Below the pieces are notes generated by a model, which was given only the letters and a program-made list of their open reading frames with translations, did no database searches and was not told where the DNA came from. A stretch of 64,000 bases of DNA, taken from the NCBI GenBank assembly GCA_019787685.1, contig JAHNUO010000003.1, positions 1,984,001 to 2,048,000 of the forward strand. The letters are read 5' to 3'. This DNA is from Chiua virens. Lineage: Eukaryota > Basidiomycota > Agaricomycetes > Boletales > Boletaceae. Each line of letters starts with the position of its first letter. The stretch's first letter is position 1. Shown here piece by piece: positions 49,644 to 61,891 of the stretch. The translations under genes were made by a program, and so were the position numbers.

Positions 49644-50420
49644 TCATGATACTCTCGCGAACGCGCGTTCCACAAGCTCCCTTCCGCCTTCCTCCCAGTC
49701 CTCCCAACACAATCCCCACTCGTTACCATCCCCACCTAGCAAACCATTCCCTGCATCGCCTGCCCTCGCTTCCTTTCCCGGTCTCGGGTTTTCTTCCACC
49801 GCTGGCAACACGTGTTTCCATCTCGCCACACCCTCATGTTTGAACCCCATTCGTTTGGCGAGATTATTCGAGGCAGTGTTGGTCGGAGACGCCCCCCACC
49901 TCACTCTCCTGAAACCGAGTCCAGAAGGGGGTAGTTCAAGGGTATACCTGAGCAGCAACCCGACCGCATGAGAGCCGACGTGGGTTCGCTGGAAGGCAGG
50001 CAAGACAATCGCGGGGCCGATCTCTGTGCTGAGAGTCGTTTTGCTGGTTTCCAAGAGACCGAATAAGCCCGCTAACGAGCCTTGCCACTCAGGGTGGTCG
50101 GCATCTGGACGTGTCGTGTCAATCACTGCGAACAGCAATGCACCTTTATCCCGCCGACACTCCTCGACGAAGCGGAGAAAGCCACTCGGCTGCTCAAGAA
50201 CCAGTGGCATGTGGTGGAACATGAATTCGTGTCCACGGATGCCATCAAAGTAAGTGGCGGCATGGACGCGAGGAATAAATGGGACAAGTCGCAATTTATT
50301 GGTAGATAGCGCTGATGGGATTGGAAAGATGAAGTTGAGATCGTAGGGATCAGGCCCATACAACTCGCTGACAGGTATTTCGGGCTCGGGAGCGTAGTTG
50401 TTGACGAACTTGAAGGCCAT
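49644..50420 (-). CDS. GNAT-family acetyltransferase (Acetyltransf_3/RimJ-like), copy 2, intact
   Basis: Single-exon 258-aa protein. N-terminal VNNYAPEPEIP and YGPDPYDLNFIFP precede LRLVPFIPRVHAATYFDGI. GNAT motifs: LPAFQRTHVGSHAVGLLLRY (acetyl-CoA loop), then RRVRWGASPTNTASNNLAKR and MGFKHEGVARW, typical of RimJ/RimL-like enzymes. The C-terminus is rich in Gly/Glu/Trp (EWGLCWEDWEEGG). An in-frame Met at 50447 would add nine residues; the one at 50420 matches the partner copy. In fungi such proteins are usually uncharacterised small-molecule or N-terminal acetyltransferases. It is the intact member of a duplicated pair 3.4 kb apart. Confidence 0.9.
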   Translation of the reverse strand: MAFKFVNNYAPEPEIPVSELYGPDPYDLNFIFPIPSALSTNKLRLVPFIPRVHAATYFDGIRGHEFMFHHMPLVLEQPSGFLRFVEECRRDKGALLFAVIDTTRPDADHPEWQGSLAGLFGLLETSKTTLSTEIGPAIVLPAFQRTHVGSHAVGLLLRYTLELPPSGLGFRRVRWGASPTNTASNNLAKRMGFKHEGVARWKHVLPAVEENPRPGKEARAGDAGNGLLGGDGNEWGLCWEDWEEGGRELVERAFARVS

Positions 50421-51128
50421 TCTAGAATGGGAAGGGCTTGGTCGCAAGCAATTTCATCTGTCCAAAGTATTTTATACTGGACGGGGCCAGATCTGATGGA
50501 CGTCAATGATTCACTTAATCAGACTCACCGCCTTCAGAACTTCGGATTCCGGTCCTAACCGCGACATCTACTCTTCTGAAACATCATGATCCTGGCTTGA
50601 CTGGCAAGCGAGAATATAGCAAAGTATAGTAAGCCAAGGAAAAAGACTTGGGAAATCACAAGAACGGCGTGATTCCCATCTGTGGAGCCGACTAGAAGGA
50701 TAAAACAAAGAACGACTATCTTCCCAAGAGTTCAAGGTCTCCCGTAGAAGATGCTAGTGCTGAAGCGCCCACAGGTTCGCCGTAAGTAGCCTTATTACGG
50801 TGCGTTCCGATTGACGGTGATCCTGGAAATGAATCTAATTTCCCTGTCATCAATAACGCTTGCGCATGTGTTAGGATTTGGAGAAGAAGAAAACGCACTA
50901 GGGTGACGTGGCTAGTAAGTAGTTGTGCGGCGGTCGCTCCGGAGTCGGCGATGGGTAACGGCGCAGAACTCACGCTACGGCCCGAGGCCCGGGCGGCCCG
51001 ACCTTCAAGGAAGCTTCAAGCTCAAGTTCCATCGGATCACCACCATAGTACATGTAACTTGCATAGGAAGTATATCATCAAGGTCTTCACTGCCGCCAAG
51101 GTGCACACATGGTATGGCATGTAAGGAA
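50421..51128. other. Spacer, no gene recognised
   Basis: A minus frame at 50716-50973 (85 codons, MSSAPLPIADSG...) has no motif. It could be part of an unrecognised gene. Confidence 0.45.
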
Positions 51129-52445
51129 TTATAAATGAGGGATGTAGTTGGTCCATGGGACTATCTGGTATGCAGAGGATGGCAGAGCTCGAAGGCTTGC
51201 AAGCATGGATGTGACCAATAATAAGCGGAATAAACCACCCACACCCACAAAAAGATACAGCCAGCGTCGTGGCGACCCATTGTCAGTGCAAATTTTTATG
51301 ACAAAATATCCAACTGCGAAAATAGCAGGTGAACCAGCCAAACCAAGCGATGAGGCACCCCAGATGATTTTCTCGGCTGTAGTCTGGAACTGATAATTCC
51401 AAACAAGTAAATGTAGCGCTCCGAGAACCATCCAAGTGAAGCACCACGGAGCCAGCGCTTCAAAATCAGATGTTGTGTTTGCAGGTAGAAAAAGGCTCTG
51501 CTTATTTCTATCAATACTGACTTTCAGAAATTCCTATGAGAATGGATCAGCGCAGAATCAATTTACTTAAGTACAATTGTCGCTAGAATTGCAATCCTAC
51601 CGGTGACCCACCTACAACTTCAGCTTTAAGACATCGTTGGTTGTCTGCGACACAACTGAGTTATTTGGTTTATCTACCTGATGGCTCGTGTAGAAAATAT
51701 GAGAACGCCCAGGACAACATGGTTTTTCCCACCAACAGAAAGAAGCGGGAGCGTGAGGAGAGCCATGTAGACAGTGTCCAACTCAACTAGTGTCACTGCA
51801 AGATGTTAACAAGCCGGACAATTATTTGAATGGTGAACCAGGAGAGCTGGACAACGAGGTCCGCTTTACTGAGAGCGTCAGACTTGCTCTTGTCCTTGAT
51901 GTCAGCTTCCGTGATGACTGGGTTCACCATTTGTCCCCTTTGCACATGCCCAAGGTACTCGTCGATATCAATTTCCTTGATGCCATTGACGTAATGAAGG
52001 GCAAAGCCACCCATCAGTACGAAGTGGCTGTGGGTCGTTGTCTTGTCCACTCAAAATGATCTGAAGGCGTGTGAACATGTCACATAGTACCACGAACACG
52101 TTCCGTTATCCCCTTAGCCTCCAACCATTCCAGAAAGGCGCTCTCAATCATGAACTCGGGAAGAAAGAAGGTGATGAGCATCAAGCATAACCGATATACA
52201 ACGACGTGGGTGCGTTTGAAATGAGGAAAGGGGAGGGAAGGATGTATGGCATGCCATACACAGATTAATAGGGTTAGGTCGCAGCTGCCAGCCAAATACT
52301 GCGATAATTGTACGCAGTTGCATCGGTAGCCTAGAGCACATTCGGTAGAGGTTGCATTCGCTGGCGTAGCGTGGCTAAAGAAGGCAAAGGGAGACGAACA
52401 AATGGAGAAGTATCTTTTGACTGGAAGGAACTCGATGGGGATCAA
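51129..52445 (-). pseudogene. Remnant of an agaricomycete multi-pass membrane protein
   Basis: Three blocks match a widespread agaricomycete membrane protein. N-terminal: LTLLICVWHAIHP to LPEFMIESAFLEWLEAKG (52091-52445). Middle: THSHFVLMGGFALH, DKSKSDALSKADLVVQLSWF and IQIIVRLV (51793-52049). C-terminal: WCFTWMVLGALHLLVWNY, SLRALPSSAYQIVPWTNYI (51129-51520). The first two join across a good intron (52050-52090). After NILQ a stop appears, and the expected VTLVELDTVYMALL continues one base out of frame; the usual WWNKP motif is missing. So it is probably dead, or the middle splice is unrecognised. Confidence 0.65.
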
Positions 52446-52865
52446 CGGCGAGGTCGACGAGCTATTTGTATGTTACGTGACGGGCGAATTAGCGAGCAAG
52501 GCTACCGAACTGGCTCTTATGCACAGAAAAGCATACATCTAATGACAATCGATCGATCTTGACCGTTCATACGACCAAAACAGCACCTCGCATGTGCGGA
52601 AGAGAGCGAGATCCGGGTGCACAGGGACTAGTATTGCCAGTGGCCCAGTAGCAGTGGGAGAAGGATCATGTGGCGTGTGCCTTAGTCTTGCACGATGGCT
52701 AAGCCAATCCAGTTGATCATGCACGCACACCCTGCGTGATGGGCGCCAGTGATGATGAACTAAGTCTTGAAGGACAGCAGACGAATCACGAGATTTCAGT
52801 GGTTCCCGACTCGTGCTTCTTGCAGATAGTGCGGAAATGTCAACTTCAGTTTTGGTAACAACCTG
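52446..52865. other. Spacer, no gene
   Basis: Short frames only. Confidence 0.55.
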
Positions 52866-54356
52866 CTACAGTGACAGGATATCACCTGCCACAGCGATCG
52901 TGCTCAAGAATCCAGTATCCCACTCAGGATCGTCCTGCGGTCGGGACGCCGCACCCTCTCCACTCAGCGCTGTTGTCGATACTGACACCTTATACCTCAA
53001 GAAATCCCTCGCTGAGATTGCGACAAGCCGCACCTCGGGGCGATGTGCCCATAGACTCTCGATGAACGACCACATGTCGTCATCCAACCCAAGCTCAAAG
53101 ACCCGAGTCTCCGTAGGGCGTTGCGGCCGACGCCCACTCAGTAGCGCCTGACTGCGCACAGTGGGGTTGTTTCCCCTGGAAGGGTGGTCCACCGGTATAG
53201 ACCTACAAAAGAACGGAGAGAGCAAGACACGTCAGCGATCTGCAACCAGGAGGGTCTGCTACACACCTCATACGTGATGCAACCAAAAGCAAACATATCG
53301 CATCGACGGCGGTCGAGCCCCGCAAGAAGCGTCGCCCCGTTGGGGTCCTCCCAAACCGAAATAAGTTCTGGAGCCATATATCCCGCAGTACCGTATATAC
53401 CATGAACGGTCGTGGGCACGGACACCTGTGTATCGTGAACAGTGGCAAGGCCAAAGTCTGCGAGACATGCTTGCTCGGAACCGGTGATGAAGATATTGAG
53501 CTACATGCATCTCATGAGCATCTATATCAAATCAGAGCTCAAGGAACCTCACGCTCTTGAGATCTCCATGAACAATCGTGGGTTGCATGGCATGCAAATA
53601 CTCCAACCCACTCGCAATGTCAAGCAGCTAGGCAGAAATCAGTAACCACTGGTTTTCTCCGTCCTGCATGGCGTACCAGGGGTAATCGCGGCGCATCCGG
53701 ATTGTGGGATAGATAAACAGCCATGTTTCCATTCACCATCCACGGAGAAACCAGGCAGGTTCTCGACAGCTCATCATATTCGACGCTGGCAATGCCGTAA
53801 AATGGGAGACAGTTCCTGTGATGTACGTTTCTCCACACGACAGCTTCTTGGCAGAAGTCCTGGTCACATCAAGCGTCAGCACACCGCTTCAGAGTACACG
53901 AATGCCATGCCTTCAAGTAAGCATCCGCCGTGCGCCCTGCCGTCTGCAACTCCTTCAAAGCGACGAGTCTCCCAGATAACTCCCCACGAAAAATTGCACC
54001 GAAGCCACCTCTATCACCCGTGCTCGCAACCTGATCGACTCCACTGATATTTAATAATCGAGGGTATAGACGAGACTTCCTGGATAACCTGACAACCGCA
54101 TCCAAAAACCGTCGTTTGTACCAACTATCGATGTAGTCGGATTTCAGACCAATCAGCTGTAGATGGTATCAATATTACCGAAATATCCAGTATAACGATA
54201 ATCCTTACCTCTTGTAACAAATCCTAGAATTGCCTGTGCTTGGTTATCTCTCATGGCGTAGAACGATTCGATATGATTTTGTTCGGTGGAGTAGATGATC
54301 AATAGTGCAGCCAAACCGTGGATATCCGAATGGTGGAGTCTGGCATTCTCTAGCAA
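52866..54356 (-). pseudogene. Tyrosine-kinase-like (TKL) protein kinase, frame-broken
   Basis: An almost full kinase can be pieced together: 53911-54156, 53677-53859, 53553-53627, 53267-53500 and 52866-53202. Motifs: GDRGGFGAIFRG (Gly loop), LVALKEL (Lys), VVWRNVHHRNCLPFYGI, LVSPWMVNGNM, GLEYLHAMQPTIVHGDLKS (HGD in place of HRD), LADFGLA, GTAGYMAPEL, DMFAFGCITYEV and DDDMWSFIESLW. Two breaks are visible: one extra base near 54212 (between AIL and DLLQE), and one near 53176 (PPFQG into the LLSGRRPQRP frame). One intron would need a poor GC donor (GCATGG, 53905-53910). HGD kinases of this sort are abundant in agaricomycetes. I read this copy as inactivated. Confidence 0.8.
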
Positions 54357-54680
54357 CCGTTGATTGCAGTTATGGAGTGCTATCTGGGACTTTTGTCCAC
54401 AATCAGCGAGAAGAAAAGAATTCTCAGAAAGAACACTTTACCTCCTCGAGCAAGTTGGTGAGGTCTGTTTTGATAGTTTGATAGTTGATTAGACACCACT
54501 CTTCGCCTCTGTCGACCCATTCCTGCGTCATGAGAAGAAACGAATCTGATAAGCTTCAAAACACGCATAAGTCCTAGTTAAGCTTGGACAAATTGAACGC
54601 GTACTTTGGTTTGTCCGGAGCACACAGCTTCAAGTGCGTAAAGACATAAGCACTCAAACACTAGATGGGGGTCAGAAACA

Positions 54681-55206
54681 CTAGAGCGGGAACATGCTTT
54701 CACCCACAGCAAAAACTGGCAATTTATGAATGAGACCATTGCACCGCTCTCGATCCTCGCTTGCCAATGCCACGAACTCTGCCACGAACTCTTGGATATC
54801 ATATTTCGTCGACTTCTGGAGTATCCGAGCAGTCGTTTGAGGCTGATCCGAACGATCGACGCGGAATGCAGGACACGTCGTCCGCGGTGATGTACCGCGT
54901 GCCCTCGGTGACGACAAATTTATTCTTCGCCTGCCACGCCGAAAACGTCGTGCTCATCTTGGTCTCGTCGGCACCACTGCCCTGGAGAGTAACACTGGCA
55001 TCGGAAGGAGATACTGAAGCAGGTTTATGTGGAGCGGCCGAGCGAGTCGAACGCTGTTGATGGTGCGGCATGTGATATGATGTATAATTTCCTCTGGCCC
55101 TGGCAATGTCCTGGATAGAAGGAATGGCATGCTTTTCTGTCATGTGCATGCCATAGTTCACCTGCAGGACCGTCACATTACAGTAGGGACAACGAATGTT
55201 GGTCAT
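54681..55206 (-). CDS. Hypothetical protein with an N-terminal C2H2-like zinc finger
   Basis: Starts MTNIRCPYCNVTVLQVNYG with a CX2C pair followed by HMTEKH, giving a CX2CX11HX4H spacing that looks like a single zinc finger. A His/Ser-rich linker follows, then ITADDV. The apparent continuation STKYDIQEFVAEFVALASED lies in the next frame, so an intron or another single-base break near 54890 is needed. No relative recognised. It may be a 5' part of the kinase locus downstream (same strand) or an independent gene. Confidence 0.4.
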
Positions 55207-55973
55207 TTGGGGAGGAGAGATGTATGCACACGAGATCAGTGATGCGGGTATCTGCTGGGCAGACAGACAGACTCGTCACGGTTGATCAAGCGAATCAAAT
55301 AAATAGATTTACCTCGCGTTCTGGAAATACAGTAAGCCGTGTCAGCCTGGAGGTTACCTGCTTTTATAATCGATGAAGGATAGCACGCCGCACCTCAAAG
55401 CCTCATAAGCCTCGATCGAGCAAGGTTGACAGCATACTAATCGATTATCCAAAGAAGGTAACAGAATTTTTGTAGCTCCAATTCACCAGTGCGTGACACG
55501 CAGTCATCAATCGACGTCTCTATTTAAAGCAAAATTACAGTTCAAGCGTTGGCAGTGCGGGTTTCCTGTTGGCAATTGAGTAGGAGAATGGTTGCGTTCC
55601 GCAGCAGCAGCCAGTGAGTAGCTGGCTGCCCCGGATATCGCCGAGAAAGCATCACAAAGCCAAACAAAGCAGAAAAAGTGCCAACCGCGCTGCGAGTTCA
55701 CTCAATATTGAACCTGCCAGATTCCTTATCGCTCTTCTCCCCATGGTCCACAAGGAAAGAGTCATTATCGTCTGGCACAGAGTGACTCTACGTAGGGCTT
55801 CGCTTTCGCTAGCAGCACTATGCTTTTGCAATGTGCAATGAGCTATGATGGTCTTCTAGATAGTGGTGCAAGCTACATTCTAATATCATGTACAACTTGT
55901 ACTAGTGATGTACCGCAGAACGGAAATGGGCCAGAAAGATACAAAACTGTACGTTTTGACATCAAACGGCGTT
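55207..55973. other. Spacer, no gene
   Basis: Upstream of the zinc-finger ORF and 3' flank of MIOS. No motif-bearing frame. Confidence 0.6.
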
Positions 55974-58900
55974 TTAGAACTCGTCTCCGCAGCGACAATC
56001 ACAATCCGCAATCGGGCAAACGCCACGCGCTCGATTGCCTTCATCACCGAAAAACCAGTCGAGGATATGTGACGCATGGCCACCGTGCCTGCATGTTTGA
56101 CAGATGATGATGGCATCCTCGATCGTATCTACTCGTGTCAATGTCAGGTCCATGACATCAGCCAAGAGTACCTGGGCGCACCTTTGAACGCAACCTTTGT
56201 GCTCAGAAGCTCCGCATTCCGATTTGCATCCGGCGTGATGCTCAGCGTCATCAAACAGACAGAACAACGCGGAAGCGCCCGACTACAATTTGGGCACGCG
56301 GTAGGCTAGTCACTTCAGTTCAGCGAAATCCCGTACAATCGCATGCAGACTCACTCGGCTTTTATTCGTCGCGTCTGGAGCCATTGGGCTTATTGGCTTA
56401 GAACAGTAGTTGCACCGTATCAAAACATGTTTTGGTGCCCACTCAAAGGGCGGCAGGTCCCCATTCTGGACAGCCTCCTGAAGAATTTCCCCGCGTTCTA
56501 TATCGAACGCGACCCTATGGTGGAATAGCTGAAACCCATCGAGCAGATCCCGGTAAGCCTCTAGCCATCGCTCGGCCCTCATATCTGGGAACTTGGCTGG
56601 GCATACATAGGACGAGAGGATCGCTGCAGTCTGAATGTCCCCTGTGCGGTCAACGTAGTTCTGCAGGATGTCGATCCCGCCTGGAGTTAGCCCAGTGACG
56701 ATGAGACCTTCAATGTCCCCCTTGGCAGTCGCTCTTTCGGCGGTACGATGAAGATAAAGCGACAATGCCCTGTCTTCGAGGAATTGGAATGCGATCACCA
56801 GACGTTCCCGAAGTGGAAGGGCCTCCTCTTCAAGCACCTCGGACCAGTCTTTCGAAGTCAATTGAGTCAACATGGCGCGAAAATATGGATCTTGAAGCCG
56901 CACGATCAGTCGCTCAGAGTGGTCTCGCAATTCGCTGCTTGGCGTGTTCCCCGGAATAAGTGCCGCGAGCGTCCCCGTCATCAAATGGTGCATCTCATCT
57001 GAGGTTTGTCGATTAGGTAGGAGGTTCAAACACGGTTACGCCAAGAGCATACCTTTGCTACGCATCAGCAATTCCAGTGCCCTCGTGTATTGTCTGGTAA
57101 ATACCAACCAACAGGCAGCGCGCGACTGCTGTCCATCCTTCTCCCATCTGTGTATATTGTTTAGACTAGATGAACGACGACCAACACAGCTCCTTACTTT
57201 TTTATCGCATTTGGGAGTTCGTCGCCCAGATACCACCCGCACAGTTGCAAAGCCAATTCCCGCTGCGAACATTTGTTCGTGCGCAATGCTGGGGACCACG
57301 TCGTCCTTTCCAAACCATATCGAGATAGTATCGCGGCAATAGCGGCATTAAAGTCTCCATAGGACAAGTCTTCAAAAGATTGAGAGAACGCAGACGGCAA
57401 ACCCAGAGTGGATGCAGAACCTTGACTCAAACACGGAAGGCGCCAAGTGTAAATCATCCCGTATGTTCGGGGAATCCCTGGAGTCAGATGGTTGAGGCAA
57501 TGCTTGAAAACCTTCCCATATTCCCATCAGCCCTTGATTTGAGAAATCGTAGCCATGGATTCTCGACGTAGGAATACACGAAATTTCTCGTGAATCTAGA
57601 GTAAATAAGTAAGCATTCCGAAGGGTATCAATCAACCCAACGTACGACGCATCCACCTCCAAAGTGTAGTTAGCGCGCCGGACAAAGAAAGATCATCTTG
57701 GACGATGTCCGCATTGTGCGCAATCTGCAATAGTCTGAGACAGATATCGACGGGCGTTGACGGATGGTAACATACAGTTTTGATCCCATAGCCGCGGATT
57801 ACTCTGTGTCTCATCACCATCGAGATGTCCTCTTCGACGATTTGGCAAATTCCACGCAAAGCATGCTTCTTGTTTCTTGGTGTCGCAGGTTTGTCCGCTT
57901 GTATGCGCAGAGATTTCGTCATCCCTTCGTCGTCCACTACATGCTGGCTTGATTGCTCGAGCGTCCGTTCCGCAGGCGTTGGCGTATCCCCCCGTACCAC
58001 TGAAACCTCCAAGGGATAGTGACGAAACGATGCGGGGCTGAACGTTCGCGATTTTGACGGCTTCCCATTTGAACTTTCCTGGTCACCGGGAAGATATCGG
58101 AAATCCCGTCTGCTATCGGTCACTTCTGAACTTGTCGCCTTAGGTGCAAACTGGTCATCCGCAGTTTTGGAGATATCCCATGGTTGAAGAGACATTTCTT
58201 TCTCCTGGAACCCGGGAATAAGTTTGTGCGACCGTCCAACACCGATTGCAAGGTCTCCACGGGCGCTCCACGCCACTTGCTTGGGCGCATCATGCACAGC
58301 GTACAGCTCTAGATCTCCCTCCTTGGTGACGACCATAACTTCGGACGTTAGCAAAAACGGACGCGAGCGTGGCACGAGCGTAAACGATGCGAGAGGTCGA
58401 CTGAAACGTTTAGCTGTTGGCATGTGAGCCTCCATAGGTATCAACAAGATGTGTGATAAACTTACTTCTACGAGTGTCGGCGAGGACTAATACAGAAGGC
58501 TCTTGCTGTTCGGACGGAATTTGTTTTATGCCAGACGGAGTAGTCGCCCATGGAAGGTTGGTCCAGGACCTTCGAGGTACCCGCGACTGTGATGAATCCC
58601 TGGATCGATCTTCATCGGACGGTCCATCAACAGGACTGCGCGTGCTGGAGATCCCAGAATCGTACATGCGTCGAATCCTTCTCCATTGCCGCTATCTGAC
58701 CTCTGCGAGTGCTCGAAAACTCGATATGGTGTATGATAGAACCAGGCCGAGGCCGTGCGCCATCGGCTGTGGCATCCTTTTCGGAGAATGTAAGGAGAGG
58801 GTTAGATAACTTTCGCACATCCCAGATGGTCACTGTTGCATCGCCACAGCAAGCCACTTGGTTAGTGTCGATAGGGTTTGTGGCTATTCCAGACACTTTG

Positions 58901-59658
58901 CTTGCCACGTTTGAAGTGGGCGGCGATGGAGTGCGCAAGTCGAATAGACGTAGCCATCGAGCAGGATATGCCGGCCAACAACAGGTGGGTGGACTGCGGC
59001 AAAAATGCCAGTGCTGAAACAACTTCGGTCTGGGCATGTTGTTGTAAAATGCGAGAGTCGGCTCGTGGACCGACATCTGCTCTAGCTATCCGAGGGTGAG
59101 GCCGGGTCACACTCACGTCGTCGGAAGGGACATTGTTCGCCACTGATAAAGTGGGTATACATGACTGCACATCCCAAATAGTGAGACTAGAGTCCCCTCG
59201 AACTTTGTCGAGGCCGACTGCAAGATAGTTTGAATCAGCCTCGCAGAATGCCAATGCATTGCAGGACCGCGAGTTGCGCACGGCAAGAGAAACAACGGGG
59301 CCGCTCGACAGAACACCATTCCGCGCTGCCTTGGTCGCTTCCAGGTGAACAAGGTCAACACGTCCGGAGGTGAGTCCGATAGCAAACAGGTCATCAAAGG
59401 AGGGATCCGGTGACCATGCGAAGCACTGCCCATCAAAGGATCAATGAGCTGATTATCATAAATATGCGTGCCTTTCGCAAATCGTGAAGTGCTCACCTTC
59501 ATGAAGGAGAGGTCACTCTGGGAACTCAAATGGCGTATTTCTGAGCGATCTGGAGCCCACTCGTACATTGACATCTGGGAACCCCCGCCGACGACGAACT
59601 TGTGTTGCCGCCGCGGATGCCATAGAAGATGCTTCTCTGCTTGTGCTGTCGTAACCAT
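55974..59658 (-). CDS. MIOS: MIOS / Sea4, GATOR2 (SEA complex) subunit, with three apparent +1 frame breaks
   Basis: Component of the vacuolar GATOR2/SEACAT complex that promotes TORC1 signalling. N-terminal WD40 propeller: [87 protein letters not shown]. Middle alpha-solenoid: [49 protein letters not shown]-terminal zinc module: [48 protein letters not shown]. Segments used: 59497-59658, 58466-59425, 57646-58413, 57198-57595, 57053-57147, 56355-56998, 56182-56305 and 55974-56128 (about 1100 aa). The reading must advance one base near 58962, 58640 and 57430. Splice sites elsewhere are clean. Confidence 0.88.
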
Positions 59659-61891
59659 CTCTCAAGCTGCGGTGAGGAAGTGTTCTTGTTCCAGCAAAAG
59701 AGAAAGCGGAGAGACCAACGAAAATGTTTTTTCAAGGTCGGCCGTTGGCCGTCGACATCGACGTCAGCAAGCGAACATCTGAATCAGCAAAGTCGAATTG
59801 AACGTCCGCCGCGTACTCGAACTTGAATCTAAACTTCGCCATCTGTTACATCTCAGCTTGAGACCGTTTCTTGGGTCATCTCCTCTTGCAGCGCTCCGAA
59901 ACAAGCCTAAGTTATCCTCTCAGTCTCAACAACGGCGTTCGCTGGCACCGTCACTGGCTGCTGGTGACGTGTCAATTCGTTCCTTCTGGTCCCTTTAGGG
60001 ATGTTGAACCAACCTGAGGCTGGTGGTCCATTACGTTTTTCTTTGAATCCCAGCGGGATAATTGCTCACAGGTTCTTTGAGTCCAACTCATAGTTGACCC
60101 TGTCCGTGTCCACTGAGTATTACCACTTTGCAATACTCTGCAATAGATTCTATTTGAAGACACGAGAACTCCACGCTTGTCTGACAGCCGTTATCACATG
60201 GATCACGACGGGCTGCCAAACGTAATGGTCGTCTCTGCGGCTCTGCCCCAGATCTGTCTCAGGAAAGACCTATGGGTACAGTACTCTCCATTTGGAAGGG
60301 TTTCCTGAAGCACCATGCTGTAAAGGCCCTTCAGGACTAGCAGTTTTGAGGACCCATTCGTTGCAGGAGGGCTTCTTGTAAGTACTGCCTCAGACATCAT
60401 GGATCATTTCGGCCACGCCGCAGATTACTAAATACTTATGTTTCAGCGTGTTGTTCGCAGCTGAGCGCTGAGCCAGTCTTCGCGTTCACGTGGTCAACTT
60501 CTAACTCGCCTGCAGAATGGGTAGCTCACGTCGACAAGGGTCGGTGGACATCCAGATGCGGCGCCATCATGGGGTCCGTTCATCCCCATATGGAATCCAC
60601 TGCTGATAAACGTTCGTGACGTGGTACTTTTTAAGAGTCTAGCCATGATTGTGTTAAATCAAAGGACTATGTGCTTGGGATACACTAACGTCTTATCTTT
60701 CGATCGCTCGTACTTCCGTGTATGTATGGTCAGCATTATTCCAAATTGGCACCTTTCATACGGCCCCCGTTGATCGGGTACTTCTCGCTGACGCGGGCGG
60801 TGGGGGTTAATAACTTGGAGGTGAACGTGGCGTCTCGGGATTGAAACATTTGCCGTATCATGCACCCGAGACACTTCCGTGGTTTTATCGACGGGTAGTG
60901 TAGCACAAGGTAATTCTTATTGTCAGATTGCCACGTTCAACGGGTGTGAACTGTATCGCCGGCTTTTTTGGAGAACGTTTTGCGAGAACACACGGCTTGT
61001 TCCGTTGATGGATCCGAGTCGACACACCAAATTTGCGCCGGGTGCCGGTGAATCTCCGGATGAGGGCGCAATGCAGTATGTGTTTCGTTATACAAGTAGC
61101 TTGCCGATCTAGCTGTGAAGCAGTATCTCCATTCCTGTTGCGGCAAAGATATGTTGAACGGTCTTGGCTTGTGTCCGGCGTAAGTTATGGTCACCGCAGT
61201 TTTCGAAAAAAGCTCAAACAACCGCATGGCACATAGTGAGATGGTGACTCAACCATGGCGGGGTGACCGCTAAAAGCACATCATATCAACATATCGGTAC
61301 AAAGGAGCGTGATTTGCGGAGAGGCTATACGTTGGAAGCGGTGTACGCTGCCACTTGGTGACTGTCGAGAAGGAGACAGCACATGTGCATAGAGCGAGTC
61401 CTTGGGAGATGAGTCGCTGCTAAGCAGGAGGAAGGCTCGGGCGAGATGAACTTCCCAGCACCAACTTGAAATGTGCCTCGTGGCAGCGGTGGGAATATTG
61501 AATATCATTCAATATGGTCCGTGGTCGGAAGATCTACAGGTACTTGGTGTACTGCCTTTTTGATGGAACTCGGGAGGACATCCGACGGGTCCCGACTTGG
61601 CGACGAGTAGATTACAATGGAGACAAAGTCAAGCTGACACAGTGACATTGACAGGGTGTGATTTATGGAATCTGCCAGAGGTGGATGGTTGATTGTTCGG
61701 CTTAGGTGGCACCAGGGACGACAATGGCAGTTACAACGGTTGCCCAAATTGCCGATAGGTTTGATGGCAGTACGACTTGATCAGCTTCTTCGCCCCGCCT
61801 GTACATACGTGGGACACTCCAGGTCGGGAATGCAATTAAGACGTTGCGCTCGAGCGTTTACCATCGCGACCGTCAGTCCTGCTCACCGGAC
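59659..61891. other. Gene-poor spacer
   Basis: 2.2 kb upstream of MIOS and of the divergent G-alpha gene. Only short frames without motifs. I see nothing to annotate. Confidence 0.55.

Noticed and set aside
52144..52341. Second frame over the membrane-protein N-terminus
   Set aside because: Alternate frame of the segment already assigned to LTLLICVWHAIHP.
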